Assembly (NCBI RefSeq): GCF_901933205.1
Contig: NC_044601.1
Coordinates: 45,233,376-45,297,375, forward strand
Reading direction: 5' to 3'
Source: Camarhynchus parvulus
Taxonomy: Eukaryota > Chordata > Aves > Passeriformes > Thraupidae
DNA: 64,000 nt
Below, piece after piece: positions 43,506 to 55,300 of the stretch. Numbering within the stretch: position 1 is the stretch's first letter; the number at the start of each line of letters is the position of its first letter. Position numbers and translations under genes: made by a program. The notes below the pieces were generated by a model. The model had not been told where the DNA came from. It did not search any database and was given only the letters and a program-made list of their open reading frames with translations.

Positions 43506-46500
43506 CTATTCCTTGATATTTTGAAGTAGCTTTAATAAATGAGACTCAATAACCTGCTGAACTAAAGCAGAGAAAGAGATGAGGTTAGTATTTATTTTTT
43601 CTCTTTTTTCAGAGTTATACTGTTTTTTCTAGCAGATATATGCTTGTCCTGTGCAATCATTTAATAAAAGCCAGACATGTATAAATTCACTCTGTGAATA
43701 AGTCAGCATTCTTTCAGAAAGTAAAAGCCTTATATAATGCAAAAACAATACCCCCAGATAGGCAAACAATGTTTTTGGGGATCATCATCAGCTCTTTGGT
43801 TTGAATAGACTGATAGCACATGGAAAGCAAATTTTTAGCCTACAAACAGAAAATAGGCAGAAGCATTTATGAGAAACTTCTGTGAAACACTTGGAGACTG
43901 AGCTCTTGAAGCAGTCTTCTATGTAAACTCCTGTAAGTTGTGCTGTGCTCGTTTCAGCTGGGGTAGAGTTGATTTTCTTCTCAGTGGCTAGCATGAGGCT
44001 GTGGTTTGGGTTTGTGCTGAACACAGGGTTGATAATACAGAGATGTTTCTGTTATTGCTGAGCAGGGCTTGCACAGAGCCAAGGCCTTTTCTGCTTTTGG
44101 TACAGCCACACTGGGGAGGGGACTGGGGGTGCTTGGCAGGCTGGGAGGAGACAGAGCCAGGGCAGGTGACCCAAACTGACCAAAGGGCTATTCCAGACCA
44201 TGTGGCACCAAGCTCAGTGTATAAAGTGGGGGAAAGAAACAGGAAAGGGGGGGACATTTGTGGTGATGTCATTTGTCTTCCATTTTGCACGATGGGGCCT
44301 GGCTGTCCTGTAGATGGCTGAGCACCTGCCAGTGCATGGGAAGCACTGAATTGATTCCTTGGTTTGTTTTGCTTGTGTGCACAGCCTTTGCTTTCCCTAT
44401 TACACTTTTTCTCTCCCTGATCTCTCTGGTGGGGAAGTGAGTGAGTGGCTGTGTGGGGCTTGGCTGCTACCTGGGGTTAAACCATGACACTGGCTCATTC
44501 ATAAGCACAAGGCAGTGCTTGGAGAAGCTACACATACAGCGCTCAGCTTACTTTTTGATTCCATTCATTTCTGTAACGGCAGACATTTCACAGCTTTCAA
44601 AATGACAGGGAAAAAACCAATAAGGAGTCCCTTTGCTTCTGGTTTCCATAACCAAGCCAGATATTATAATTTACTGATTACTGTCTGCCTCAAGACAAAC
44701 TAGAGCTAGAGCTGATGTGACTGAAGAAGGTTTAGCAAACTACATAACATCATTCCAGTCATGTAGGGTGACGGGTTCAGGAGGGTTGCAGGCCTTATCT
44801 TAGTCATGGCTGCATCAGCCCTAAACACCATTATTTGTGTCCAGTGATATAGAGCCAGGTCAGGGACATTTTCTTACTAAGTATCTGACTTTCTGAAACA
44901 AGAATGGAAGCTCCTACCCATTTTGGCCTGATGCATTTAGAATTATTAAGACTTGTAGGACAGGTAACATGTTAAGAGCTGCAAAACATCTACTGGGCCA
45001 TTACAGCAGCTACATAAATGAGGAGCTGCAAAAATTAATTTTTTAAAGGGTTTACATTTGCAATACTCACCACTCCGATAGCCCAAGGCTACAGCCAAAT
45101 CCATGGAATTATAGCCAGCATCTGTTTCAATGGTTGGATCAGCACCATTTTCTATGTCAAACAGGGATAGAATCTTACATTTCTGACAGTGAGAACCGAT
45201 CGTACATTATTAATGATAATTTGGACAGTCTGCTTACCAAGAAGAATTTTAACACATTTCACATGGTTCCCATGTACTGCATATAGCAAGGGTGTGCCTC
45301 CATTCTGCAAAAGCAGAGAAATGCCTCAGACACCTAATGATTAAGCAGTCTGCAACTGTAATTCCTTAATACACAGATATGCTTCTATGTACCAGTAAGA
45401 GACTTCCTAGGTTTTATAAAAATGATGTTCAGTTTTAGATCTTCACAACTTCCATCATTTTTGTATACTGTTCAAACATGAAGATCACACTTGTACAAGA
45501 AGTCAGCATTGGTCTCATTCTCTTTCTACCATGAAGTCAGAGCTAGTAGCATCACTTTCTCCTATCCTATGAAAGTTTTGAAACTCTCACGTATTTCAGA
45601 AGAGGTAGAACAATTTTTAAACTCAAGCCAGTGCTATGTCCTGCTTCAATTTTCTGACCAAAGCACCCTCTGACTAAATTCAAGCTAGAATCTTACCCAG
45701 TCATACTCATTGACATCAACTCCACAGTCAAGCAGCATTTTGACAATATCAGTGTATCCTTTACTGCAGGCCAGTGAGAGGGCACTTTCTCGCCCCTTGC
45801 CCAGAATCTGAGGATCTGCACCCTGAAATAAAGTATCAATTTAAAAAAAAGAAGCAAATTTGAGGTTTTACATAGACCTTAACTTTAAAACTTTTAAGCT
45901 TGTAGCAGCATTGACAAACTTAGGAATGCAAAGCAAACTAAAGAGTAAATGAATTCAAAATCAATTGTGATTTTTTCCTTACATTCTGGAGGAGAAATTC
46001 CACTACTGCTATCTGCCCATGAGCTGCAGCCCACATCAGAGGGGTAAATCCTTCTTCATCCTTATGATTGATTAAATTTTCTGTTCAGAGAAAAATATAT
46101 AACTTAGTAATCCTTTTCTCACTGCACTGTATCAGCTGGTGAAATGTGTTGATGGTAACATTTATTCGCCAGGAAGCAGTGTGACCTAAATGTCATCTCA
46201 ACTTTAAAAACAAAATTCTGTCCCAGTGGTGGTGGTAATATCTCTCTCCAAGAAAGAAAAACACATCCAACTGACCATAGAAAAATTTCAGCCTTTAGTT
46301 TAATAATTTAAAATTCAAGTTTTTAAGCTCTATAAATCAAATTCTGTTTTTACTCAGAAAATTACAAGTTGTCTGTAATCTGGGCTTCACCTTTGTAAAG
46401 AAGATAAAGGATGTTTGAAAAATAAAGAGGTACATCCTGTATTGTACTGTAGACTGTGTTTTTTCAATAGAGTGAGCCACACAATTTTGTAAAGAATGAA

Positions 46501-49500
46501 CTTGTACAGCAATATAGGTAAAACAACTCCATTCCCCACAAAGTTTGTGTAATCAATAAGGTGGTCTGTGAAAACGATTAAGGTCTACATTGAGTGCAGT
46601 TGGAAGAAGAAAAGAACTTAACAACTGGCTGACAAATATTTCAGCTGGATTTTATTTTAATATCTAAGTACTTTATAAATCCCATACTTATCATAGCACC
46701 AAAATAAGCATTTTTAACTGCTACCAACACTCCAGAATCGATTTGCTTTTTATATACATGGCTCATTACAAAGTATTTAGACTCAGTGACTCACTACCTG
46801 TTTTCCAGTAAACATTTCAATAAGGATGCACTGAAAGCATCGGTGATTACTATTAGTGCAGTAAGAATATACTATTAATGTTACTAAATTCATAAATATG
46901 TTAGGAAAAGCTGAAGTTTTGCACATGTACTATGGACACACAAATGCCACACTATTCAGAATGTGTAGTACTATTACACTGCAGGTGTGAGGTGTGGCTT
47001 ACATTAGCAACATGCAGGTCTTTATGCTGATTGATTAAATAGAATTGGAAAGCCACCATTAACAGAAGTATGTTTTAAATGACAAAGATAAATTAAAAAT
47101 AAAATGAAATAAGCTGCTGTGACAGAACGAACATGTTTCTTTTTTAGTACCATGGATTACCTATATACCCCTAGAGAACAGGGAGAGGAAGGGATTTACC
47201 TACTGCTATTAACATTATGTTTTAATTTAAAATGCAAATGATACACTGAGTGAGTAATAGATTGATACAAAATATTAGTCCACATATGCAGAGAACAATA
47301 CCTCAAATGTCCTCCAACTTGTACCAGAACTGAGGACTTTGTAGCTTTGGTGAAAAGGTCAAACACAACAGCAAATAAATGGCCCAAAGAAAAAAAGAAG
47401 GCATTTAACCTCCTGTCTCACCTTGTTCAATACGTGTGGCCAGATATAACATTTCTCCCTGAGCAGCCAGCTGATGAACAGATAAAGCTGCAAAAAAGGA
47501 AGCAAAAGCCATATTATATACACCAGTTTTCATTCTGCTCTATTTAGAGCTGAGCATAACATGTCTATTGGCTTCAGCAGTACAGAAATTGGAATCGAGA
47601 GTGTAGATGATTTTACCTTGGGCTCTGACCTTAAATCACAATTAAACACTGAAAATTTTCTGAAGAGTTTCATAGATTTAGGTAATTTTTAAAGCAATGG
47701 AGCAGTTATTCTTGAAAGCAAGGATACTTCCCACATTGACTCTTTACAAAGTAACATGCTGTCTTCACTGCTGTTTGGTCAGCAACCCAAGATTACTTTA
47801 AGACCCATTTATTAAGTGAAAATAAACATATTTTGATAGATTAAGGAAGTTTAATTTAAAAATCACACTTGAATCACTAGAAGATCTATCCTACTAGTCA
47901 ACAAAGGAAGCCTCTAGTGTCTCCCACTCCCTACAATGTGGAATAGATCAGACATTACAAAATTACACATAACTTGATATACAGAGGAGAAAACAAAGAT
48001 TGAGGGATTTCTTTTGTTACTGCAGAGATTATGCAGAAATAACCTCTGATCCCACAGAAAACTGCATGGGTGCATGGTTTTGATAACTGCAACTTGGAGC
48101 AGTCCTGAAAGGTAATCAGGAGACTAAATGTAATAAACTATCCACATGATGTAGTAACAAAATTAGCTAATGATTACATTAACTGTAAGTGTTCACTGTC
48201 CTCCTCCAAGTCACCACATGAAAGTTGAGTTTGTTCAGGAAGATGGCGTATTTTGTTCAGTGGCCTACTGCAGCTCCTGATTAATTTTTTCCATTCAAGT
48301 GGCATTTTTCTTTAAAAAAAGTGACTTGTGATTTAGAGAAAATAATTTACTATGAAGTAAATTACAGCAAATTAATTTAAAAAGGCAATGCTTGACAATT
48401 CAGAAAAAACCCCACCAGAAATAATGCTTCCTTGATTTTCAAGATCTGCGACAATCATGATGCAGTATTCTATATTTACATTACATCTTAAGTATCCTGC
48501 AGCATTTACCAATCATCTAATTTTAAGATACACAAGTTCTGAAAATATGGGCATGAAGTACATTAACTTACAACTTAGAATGTAATTTTTGATTTAAAAA
48601 GTATAGGTAAGGCATTTTCTGGTTTTTTAACTTCTGGAAAATAAACTTCCGTCATGAATTCCATACAACAGGTGGATGACTATTTTATGGCTGGACCCAT
48701 GTGAAATTATCCATGTGAAATTACATGGACATGTGCAACTTAAATAAATGAGAGGGGAAATGAGTCTCCATCTTCTTTTCTGAGGAGGACAGGATGGAAG
48801 GAAAGACTATCTCAGTGTTTTTTTCCTACCTTTAACTTAATTGCAACACCAAAGAAAAAACTGCATAAATTTGTCAAGCATCCAACATATAGTTCACAAA
48901 ACAATTATTAAGAGAAAGGCAGAAAGATACTTACAGTTTACAAGTAGAGGTGTTGTAGAAACTTCATTTCCCCTGTGTTTGTTAGTTAGTGTAGTTGATT
49001 GTTTAATTGGTGAGAAATGCTTAGTAGTTGACGGAGTATAAACATGTCTTACTTGGATACCAGGGGAAGGAGAAGTGTGGCTGTTGCATTCAGCTACATT
49101 GAACAAAAAACAGAGAGGATTTCAGTACTAATAAGAGCATTAAAAGCAAGTCATAGAACCTAAGTCAAACTGGTAAAGCACCAGTATCACAAGACCTTTA
49201 AAATCCATCCAAAAATTTTTCACATGTGCTTTTCCCACTGTGTATTGTGAAAGCTGAATAAAGGGCTGCATTAATTTCTAGCATAAAACAATTATGCTAC
49301 TTCATAAGTTCAGTATGACATAATGTCACCCAGAGACAAGTTAGTATCTAAATGAGGGAAGCCTTTGTCTTGATTTTTCAACATGCCCAGCATGGATTTA
49401 TTATGTAAGAAGGCTCTACTTAACTTGTCATCTTCTCATAAACACTCTCCAAGGCAATAACATGATGCAGCTCTGGTCAGATCTGCACTCAGGTACCTGC

Positions 49501-51342
49501 TCAGCCTTTGCCCGCTCCCTAACCAGTCCACCGCACGAGTGGAGACAACCTTCATTAACTTCACCAGGGCTCTTCCCACTCCTGGATAAAATTTTAACAG
49601 CATTATGAATGCTTGATGAATACTTATCCAGGAGAAAGACAGGATCCACACTTACGTACATAAAATGCAACAGCAGGTCACTGCTTAGAGTTCAGGAAGT
49701 CATTCACTACTGATGTGTTCCTTCATACTAACTTTTCTTGCTTTCCCCTAGAAGCTAATAGCATTTTATTACAGAATATATTTATATGTTGTCTTGGCTT
49801 CTAATTCTCAAAAGCAGCTTTTGGTTTTGAGATTAGATACTTAAAAGACATACTGAAGGATTAAACTCCATATTGGCTTAACTGATTTGACACTAGTAAT
49901 TAATGACTAGAAGCTAAGTAACACACACACTGAAAACACCATAGAGAATTTTGTGATCATAAATGCAAGCACAAATTCAGGGAGACTAATTAAAAGAAGT
50001 AGAGTGTAACAGGAAACAAAATTATGTTTTGTTTGCCAATCAAACAGCTACAACTGACTGTAATGAATTAAGAGTCCTACCACAGACTTTGACCTGTGGT
50101 CCCTGGATTTGCAGGACTACTTCTAAGAGACTTAAAATGTTACCTAAGAAAAACTACCCTAGTGCTGATGGGTGTAAATCTACCACTCAGACCTGCAGCT
50201 CTGCTACTGAGCACTTGGGGCAAAATCAAAAATGTTTGAAAACTACAGTGGCTGAAATGCAGCCAAAGAACACAAGTCAGTGAAACCATCAAAATTCAGA
50301 GGAGGCCTGTGTTTGCATTTGTCACAGGCAATAGGTCACATGGACTTCAGGAAAAGATGCAAGACTAACGGTCTGAAATATGACAGCAAGTGCTAGAAAC
50401 CACAACAGGTAAGGGGAAGTAGATGGCAGTCCTAATTTTGCTCTGTATCGATATCCTGAGCTGTGAAAAAGCATGGATCAGTTGTGATGAAGCTGCCCAG
50501 CAGTGGCAGGATTAGCTGCAGGGATCCTGCCCTGGAGCAGCATTTGCTTTCCAGCAGCAGTGAAGCTACAGTGGCAAGCCCATGGCTAGGATGAGAGGCT
50601 CTGTACAGCCACAGTGACAAAACACCCCTGGCTTGTGCTGTCTTTCATCACCCTCACGAAAAGATACAACGTGCTGCTGAAAGCTACTGAAGTGCTCATA
50701 AAGTGCTTTCAGCAGTGTTCTGTGAAGAAGCATACTGCTGTAGGACATGCCATACAGAAGCAGCTTGTTTTCCTAATGAGCATCAGCTCTTACTAGCTTA
50801 AAAGACTTTTTGTGCCCCTGATTTTGCAGTTGATATATGTATTCGAAATGTAGTATAAAAATTAATCTTGGAGAAAATGTTTATATTAATAATCCATTAA
50901 GCATATAATAAAAACGTTAGAGGAACACATCTCAGAAAACTGATCAATACACATATAGCACAGAAGCTCTTTTTTTAGAAAGCATAATAACTTAGCAGGA
51001 TGACACAGTACACAGGTAATTACACAGGTAATATTTTGTACCATAAATTCAACCTTTAAATAAGACAGATGCGACTTCAAGGTCAGAGTTGACTTGATCT
51101 TGAATATTTTTACTGTCCTCCTCATTCAAAGACTTCACAAATCGTGAGCAGACATTCATATCAAATCTATTGGGCAAAATGAATTTCATCCCCATGGTGA
51201 CACTCTGAGCCGGGCCCTCCTCTGTGCTGGTGTCAAGCTGATGCTCCACTTTAATGTCTGGCATGGGTGGAAGGCTGTAGCTGGTGGTACATTCTTCCAC
51301 AATTAACTGGGCCCCGACATCTAAGTTTGTTGAAGATGCCAT
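43506..51342 (-). CDS. ANKRA2: Ankyrin repeat family A protein 2 (8 coding exons)
   Basis: This is an adaptor that binds PxLPxI/L-type motifs through its ankyrin repeats; known partners of the mammalian protein include megalin (LRP2), class IIa HDACs and RFX7. It is a paralogue of RFXANK. Minus-strand coding exons: 51342-51054, 49093-48935, 47487-47422, 46080-45983, 45822-45697, 45304-45238, 45151-45071 and 43561-43506. All introns are GT/AG with consistent phases, giving 313 aa, the same length as human. Exon 1 encodes the N-terminus ([18 protein letters not shown]); exon 2 a Ser/Thr-rich linker; exons 3-8 the ankyrin region (about residues 148-313), with [31 protein letters not shown] and [13 protein letters not shown] marking repeats. 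I chose the ATG at 51342 because it aligns with the human start. The last intron (43562-45070) contains an opposing solo LTR; other introns hold nothing I recognise. Confidence 0.95.
43944..44489 (+). mobile_element. Solo endogenous-retrovirus LTR in the last ANKRA2 intron
   Basis: An element of about 546 bp bounded by TGTGCTCG...CATGACA. It matches from memory a common avian ERV LTR starting 'tgtgctggttttggctgggg' and ending 'ggggttaaaccacgaca'. A TATA box 'gtataaag' lies at about 44219-44226. It is on the plus strand, antisense to ANKRA2. No internal viral genes flank it, so it looks like a solo LTR. I could not see a clear target-site duplication. Confidence 0.8.
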
Positions 51343-51436
51343 GATCTCAGTCCTGTACAAGCTTCATGCAAAATGATGCTTCATTGTTTCCAGCCAGGAG
51401 CAATCTTGGCCAGCCAAGCCAAATTTTCTGGACAAC
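51343..51436 (-). other. ANKRA2: ANKRA2 5'UTR in the first coding exon
   Basis: Upstream of the ANKRA2 start the minus strand reads back to a plausible acceptor 'cagttgcag|gttgtcc' with the exon starting at 51436. At least one further non-coding exon should lie in or near the CpG island above about 51.9 kb; I could not fix its boundaries. Two very short upstream ORFs lie here (51364-51384 and 51347-51367). Confidence 0.55.
51347..51384 (-). promoter_or_regulatory. ANKRA2: Two overlapping upstream ORFs before ANKRA2
   Basis: On the minus strand, uORF1 (51384-51364) encodes MKHHFA then stop and is in frame with the main start. uORF2 (51367-51347) encodes MKLVQD then stop in another frame and ends 4 bases before the main ATG. 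Such uORFs often lower translation of the main frame. Their use here is inferred. Confidence 0.55.
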
Positions 51437-51751
51437 CTGCAACTGAACAGACATAACACTGGTTAAGAACATTCTGGTAAAACAGTGCATAAAAACACAT
51501 CAAACTTTATTTAAGCATATGGCATTTAGTTTTGTCATTCAAAACACCGGTGAAATATCATTCTTGTTGCTGTCACAAGTAAGTGACCAAAAGCTCCATT
51601 TATGTTTCAGCACCTGGATGTTTAAACCAAACTCTGTTATTAAGCCAGTAGGAGTTTCATCCGTGTGAAATGATGCTTCAGAATTTTTGCCTAATTGCAA
51701 CAAAAAACCCACACAACAACCAGATTTATACCAACCCAAGAACAAGCTATA

Positions 51752-51768
51752 ATATATATATATATATA
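51752..51768. repeat. AT dinucleotide microsatellite
   Basis: A short run of alternating A and T, 17 bp, between ANKRA2 and the shared promoter. Confidence 0.8.
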
Positions 51769-51939
51769 AACTACTTCCCAGAAACATTGGACTTGAGGGA
51801 AAAGTTAAAGCGACTTTAACCTCCCATACGTCTTTTGCAACCTGAGTAAAATAAACTGCTTCTACCACATACGTAGGAAAAAAACCCCAAATCCCGTTAA
51901 ACCGATAAAGGCAACCCCAGAATACCCGTGGCTTGTTCG

Positions 51940-52352
51940 CAGTACCGCGGGAAGTCTGGGGCGGGGCCGCGATTCGCGCGGCTCCCGGCACGTCTGGAGG
52001 CGTCCCCTGTCCCTGGAGGCAGCCCGTGAGGACAGGCCGATGACAACCCCCACACCGCAGGGTCCGGGCCCGGCCTCGCCTCGGCTTTCAGCCGCAGCCA
52101 CTGCCACTGCCGGAAGTGCAGCCTCGCCGCCCCGCCGATTGGCCGACGAGAGGCGTGCTCTGATGACGCACTGCCGGTGCTGCCTCCATCTCGCCTCGCG
52201 GCAAGCGCGGCGTGTCGCGTGCGCCCCGAGCCCGCCGGCGCTTCGCGGGCCTCTGCCGCTTCCCCGGGCCTCTGCCGCTTCCCCGGGCCTCTGCCGCTTC
52301 CCCGGGCCCCGGGCCTCTCCTGCTGAGCTCCGGCCCGGCCCGGCCCCGCGGC
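51940..52352. promoter_or_regulatory. CpG-island bidirectional promoter of ANKRA2 and UTP15
   Basis: A CG-dense block separates the 5' ends of the two head-to-head genes. Visible candidate sites are an ETS-type 'ccggaagtg' (52110-52118), an inverted CCAAT box 'attgg' (52138-52142), and a CRE/ATF-like 'tgacgca' (52164-52170). This is a typical set for housekeeping bidirectional promoters. No TATA box is seen. The 3-copy tandem repeat at 52247-52303 lies in the likely UTP15 5'UTR. Confidence 0.7.
52247..52303. repeat. Triplicated 19-bp GC-rich tandem repeat
   Basis: The unit 'gggcctctgccgcttcccc' occurs three times in perfect tandem, followed by a partial copy. It ends 49 bp before the UTP15 start codon, so it is probably in the promoter or 5'UTR. 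Confidence 0.9.
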
Positions 52353-55300
52353 ATGGCCGCGTACAAGCCAGTGGTGGTCCAGGCGTGCCCCAAGCTCGGG
52401 GAGAGGATCACGCAGGACACGCTGTACTGGCGGGGATACAAGGTAGGAGGAAGCGGCCCAACAGTCGCAGTTACTGCTCCGGAATGTCTTCTTTTACTAC
52501 TTTGGTGCCGCGATTTTTTTATTTTTTAAACACGTATGAGTTAGTTTTTAGGTTCAGAACACATAATTAATGGGTAAGTTGTAATACGTGAATTGGAAAA
52601 AAATTAAAAGAGCAGGAGTGGCCTGTCAGAAGTGAAACTCATTATCATTGCACCTAAAAACGTTTTGATTCTTATGGAGTTTTAAATTCTTTGTAGGAAA
52701 AATAGCTTTTATTTTACTGTTTTCATACTTGATGGTGTGCTTATGTGTGTTTAACGATCTTTATCACAACTGTTTCAGACACCTGTTCAGATAAAGGAAT
52801 TCGGTGCAGTAAATAAAATTGACTTTTCCCCGGTCCCACCATATAACTATGCTGTCACAGCATCCTCGAGGGTAAGTGGCCTTTCTGAGGCTTTTATGCT
52901 GTTCTTCTTCAGCTGGCATGACGCCAGGAGATGTAATTCCCTCTTGTTCTGGCAGATCCACATCTACGGCCAGTACTCCCAGGAGCCCATCAAGACGTTC
53001 TCTCGCTTCCGGGACGCAGCGTACTGTGCCACCTACAGGGACGACGGGCGCCTGCTGGCCGCCGGCAGCGAGGACGGCAGCATCTGCCTCTTCGACGTCA
53101 GCGGCAAAGCACCGCTCAGGCAGTTCGAGGGTCATACCAAGTAAGGCAGGACTGGTTTGTTTTGTTTGCATTCTGAAGCTTCTGTGCTGCGTTTGCACAC
53201 CTCAGGCTCATCACACACCGGGTGGTTTCTTAAAGATCGCCTTGTTCCACCCCTCCCACCACAGGGCAGGAACGCCTGCTGCTAGCCCAGGTTGCTCAGA
53301 GCCCCATCCAGCCTAGCCTTGAACGCTGCCAGGGAAGGGGCATCCCCATCTTCTCTGGGCAACCCATTCGAGTGCCTCGCCAATATTCAGTATTTACATT
53401 AAATTATAGTTGTATGTCTACTTCATGTGCTGCTGAAAGTCTGAGTAGAACTGAGTTACATCGCTTTCAACTGTTTCATGGAGATCTTACTGAAAAGTAG
53501 ATTTAAATGAAATTTAAAATGGGAGTGAGTTTTTAAAACAGTCTAAATATGAATCAAGTATGTAGAAAAGTAAATACATTTTCTCTTGCACACAGGTGTC
53601 TCTTAATATATTGTGTAGATACTGTCTTGTGAGTATGTTGCATTGATAAGCGCATCTTACTTGATGCTGGTAGGAAAAGAGTTCTAAAATATGTCTAAAC
53701 AAAAACAATGAAGAAAAACTCCAGGAAAAGCAGGAATTGCTTAAAAAACTCCAAAAACAAAACTAAAAAAGTGCATAATGGTAGCATGGGGTGAGGAAGA
53801 AATTAAGAGTTCTGATGTATCAGTGAGGAGAAGACAGGCTTCAACAGACTTCTATGCTGTGAAAAATCGATGTGTGTTTTATCTACGTAGAACAAGAAGA
53901 ATCCCCCTTTCAGTGGGAAATACCCAGACTGACCTTGAGAGTGTTTCTGTTTGCAAATTGTGTGTTCCAATGGCTAGGAACTTCATACCTGTGCTCACCT
54001 GCATTTGCATACCTGTGTGTTCTGCCAACACCCGTTGGGATATTACAGTGATAACAATGACTTCAGTAATGATTTTAAAGGGCAAGAAGATTGTTCGAAG
54101 CTGCCATACCTGAAATTTGCTGTTATAAAGTGAGGTTTTGTAAGTTCTGATATTAAACACTGCACGTCTAGGTTAGAGTACTTTAATAAACTCTTCATAC
54201 AAACTAACTCTTCTTGAAACATGAATATATTTTAACTGTGGGTGTTGTGGACTTTGTTTTCTAGGCCAGTTCATCTAGTGGGATTCCTGTCTGATAAATA
54301 CCGAATATTTTCCGGTGGTGATGATTATTCATCAAAATTGTGGGATATTCCAAGTGCCACAGAAATCATCTCTTACAGTGAACATACTGACTATGTGAGA
54401 TGTGGCTGTGCAAGTAAAGTGAATGCAGATGTCTTCATAACAGGTTTGATTTTGTTTTTTATTTATACTTCTTTTGGATTGAATTGAAGAAAAATGTTGA
54501 AAGATAGTTTTTGATACAGTAGGGTCATATTTATTGTATTTCAGTCATGAAGGATCAGTCTGCCTGTGCAATACCTACTTTATTGTTTCCTTTTTTTGCT
54601 TGCTTTTTAAGCTTGACACTGTTGTTCTATAGGAAACTGCAGGAACTGAGTTTTAATATCTTTATGGTTTAGTCTATTAGGGTTAACAGAACTTGTGAAA
54701 GAAACTACTGTGAATGTATCCTTTGGCAGGGAGTGACTGAAATGTTGTGCCAAGTTTCTGGAGCAGGACTCTAGTGTGTACAGCCCATAACTGGCACACT
54801 CAAAAATGTGAGGTCATGTGGAGTTACTTGGAACTACCTGCATTCGGTTTTCCTAGCAATAGCTTTGTATCAGTCTGTGGAAAACTGTGAAAAAAAAATA
54901 GTATTCCTTTTTTCATGAGGCATAAGAAGCTAGGTTTCATCAGGTTGCTTGATATTTATTATTATATATACACTTCATTCATGGAAGTGAAATGAAATGA
55001 AAACAAATTACTTTTACAGGCTGACATGTAGCTAGGACTAGAATTAAAAAATTTGTTGCCCCAAGGCTGTAGCCTAACCAAGGTAAGTCACAAGGTGTTT
55101 TTACATGTATAATTTAAAACTACTGCTATTAGGCAGCAACTCCTTTAGATGATAGGACACAGCTGTTTTAGTTCTTGAACTAGTTGAAATTATGAAACTG
55201 ATTTATGCTGATGTTTGCAGGTTCCTATGATCACACTGTGAAACTGTTTGATGCACGAACAAAGAGTAGTGTCATGACGATAGAACACGGCCATCCTGTG

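Noticed and set aside
51049..51360. An ANKRA2 start six codons further upstream (at 51360).
   Set aside because: That codon is TTG; the ATG at 51342 matches the position of the human start.
52040..52570. A 176-codon plus-strand frame across the ANKRA2-UTP15 promoter.
   Set aside because: It is in a different frame from UTP15 exon 1 and is explained by CpG-island composition and the 19-bp repeat.
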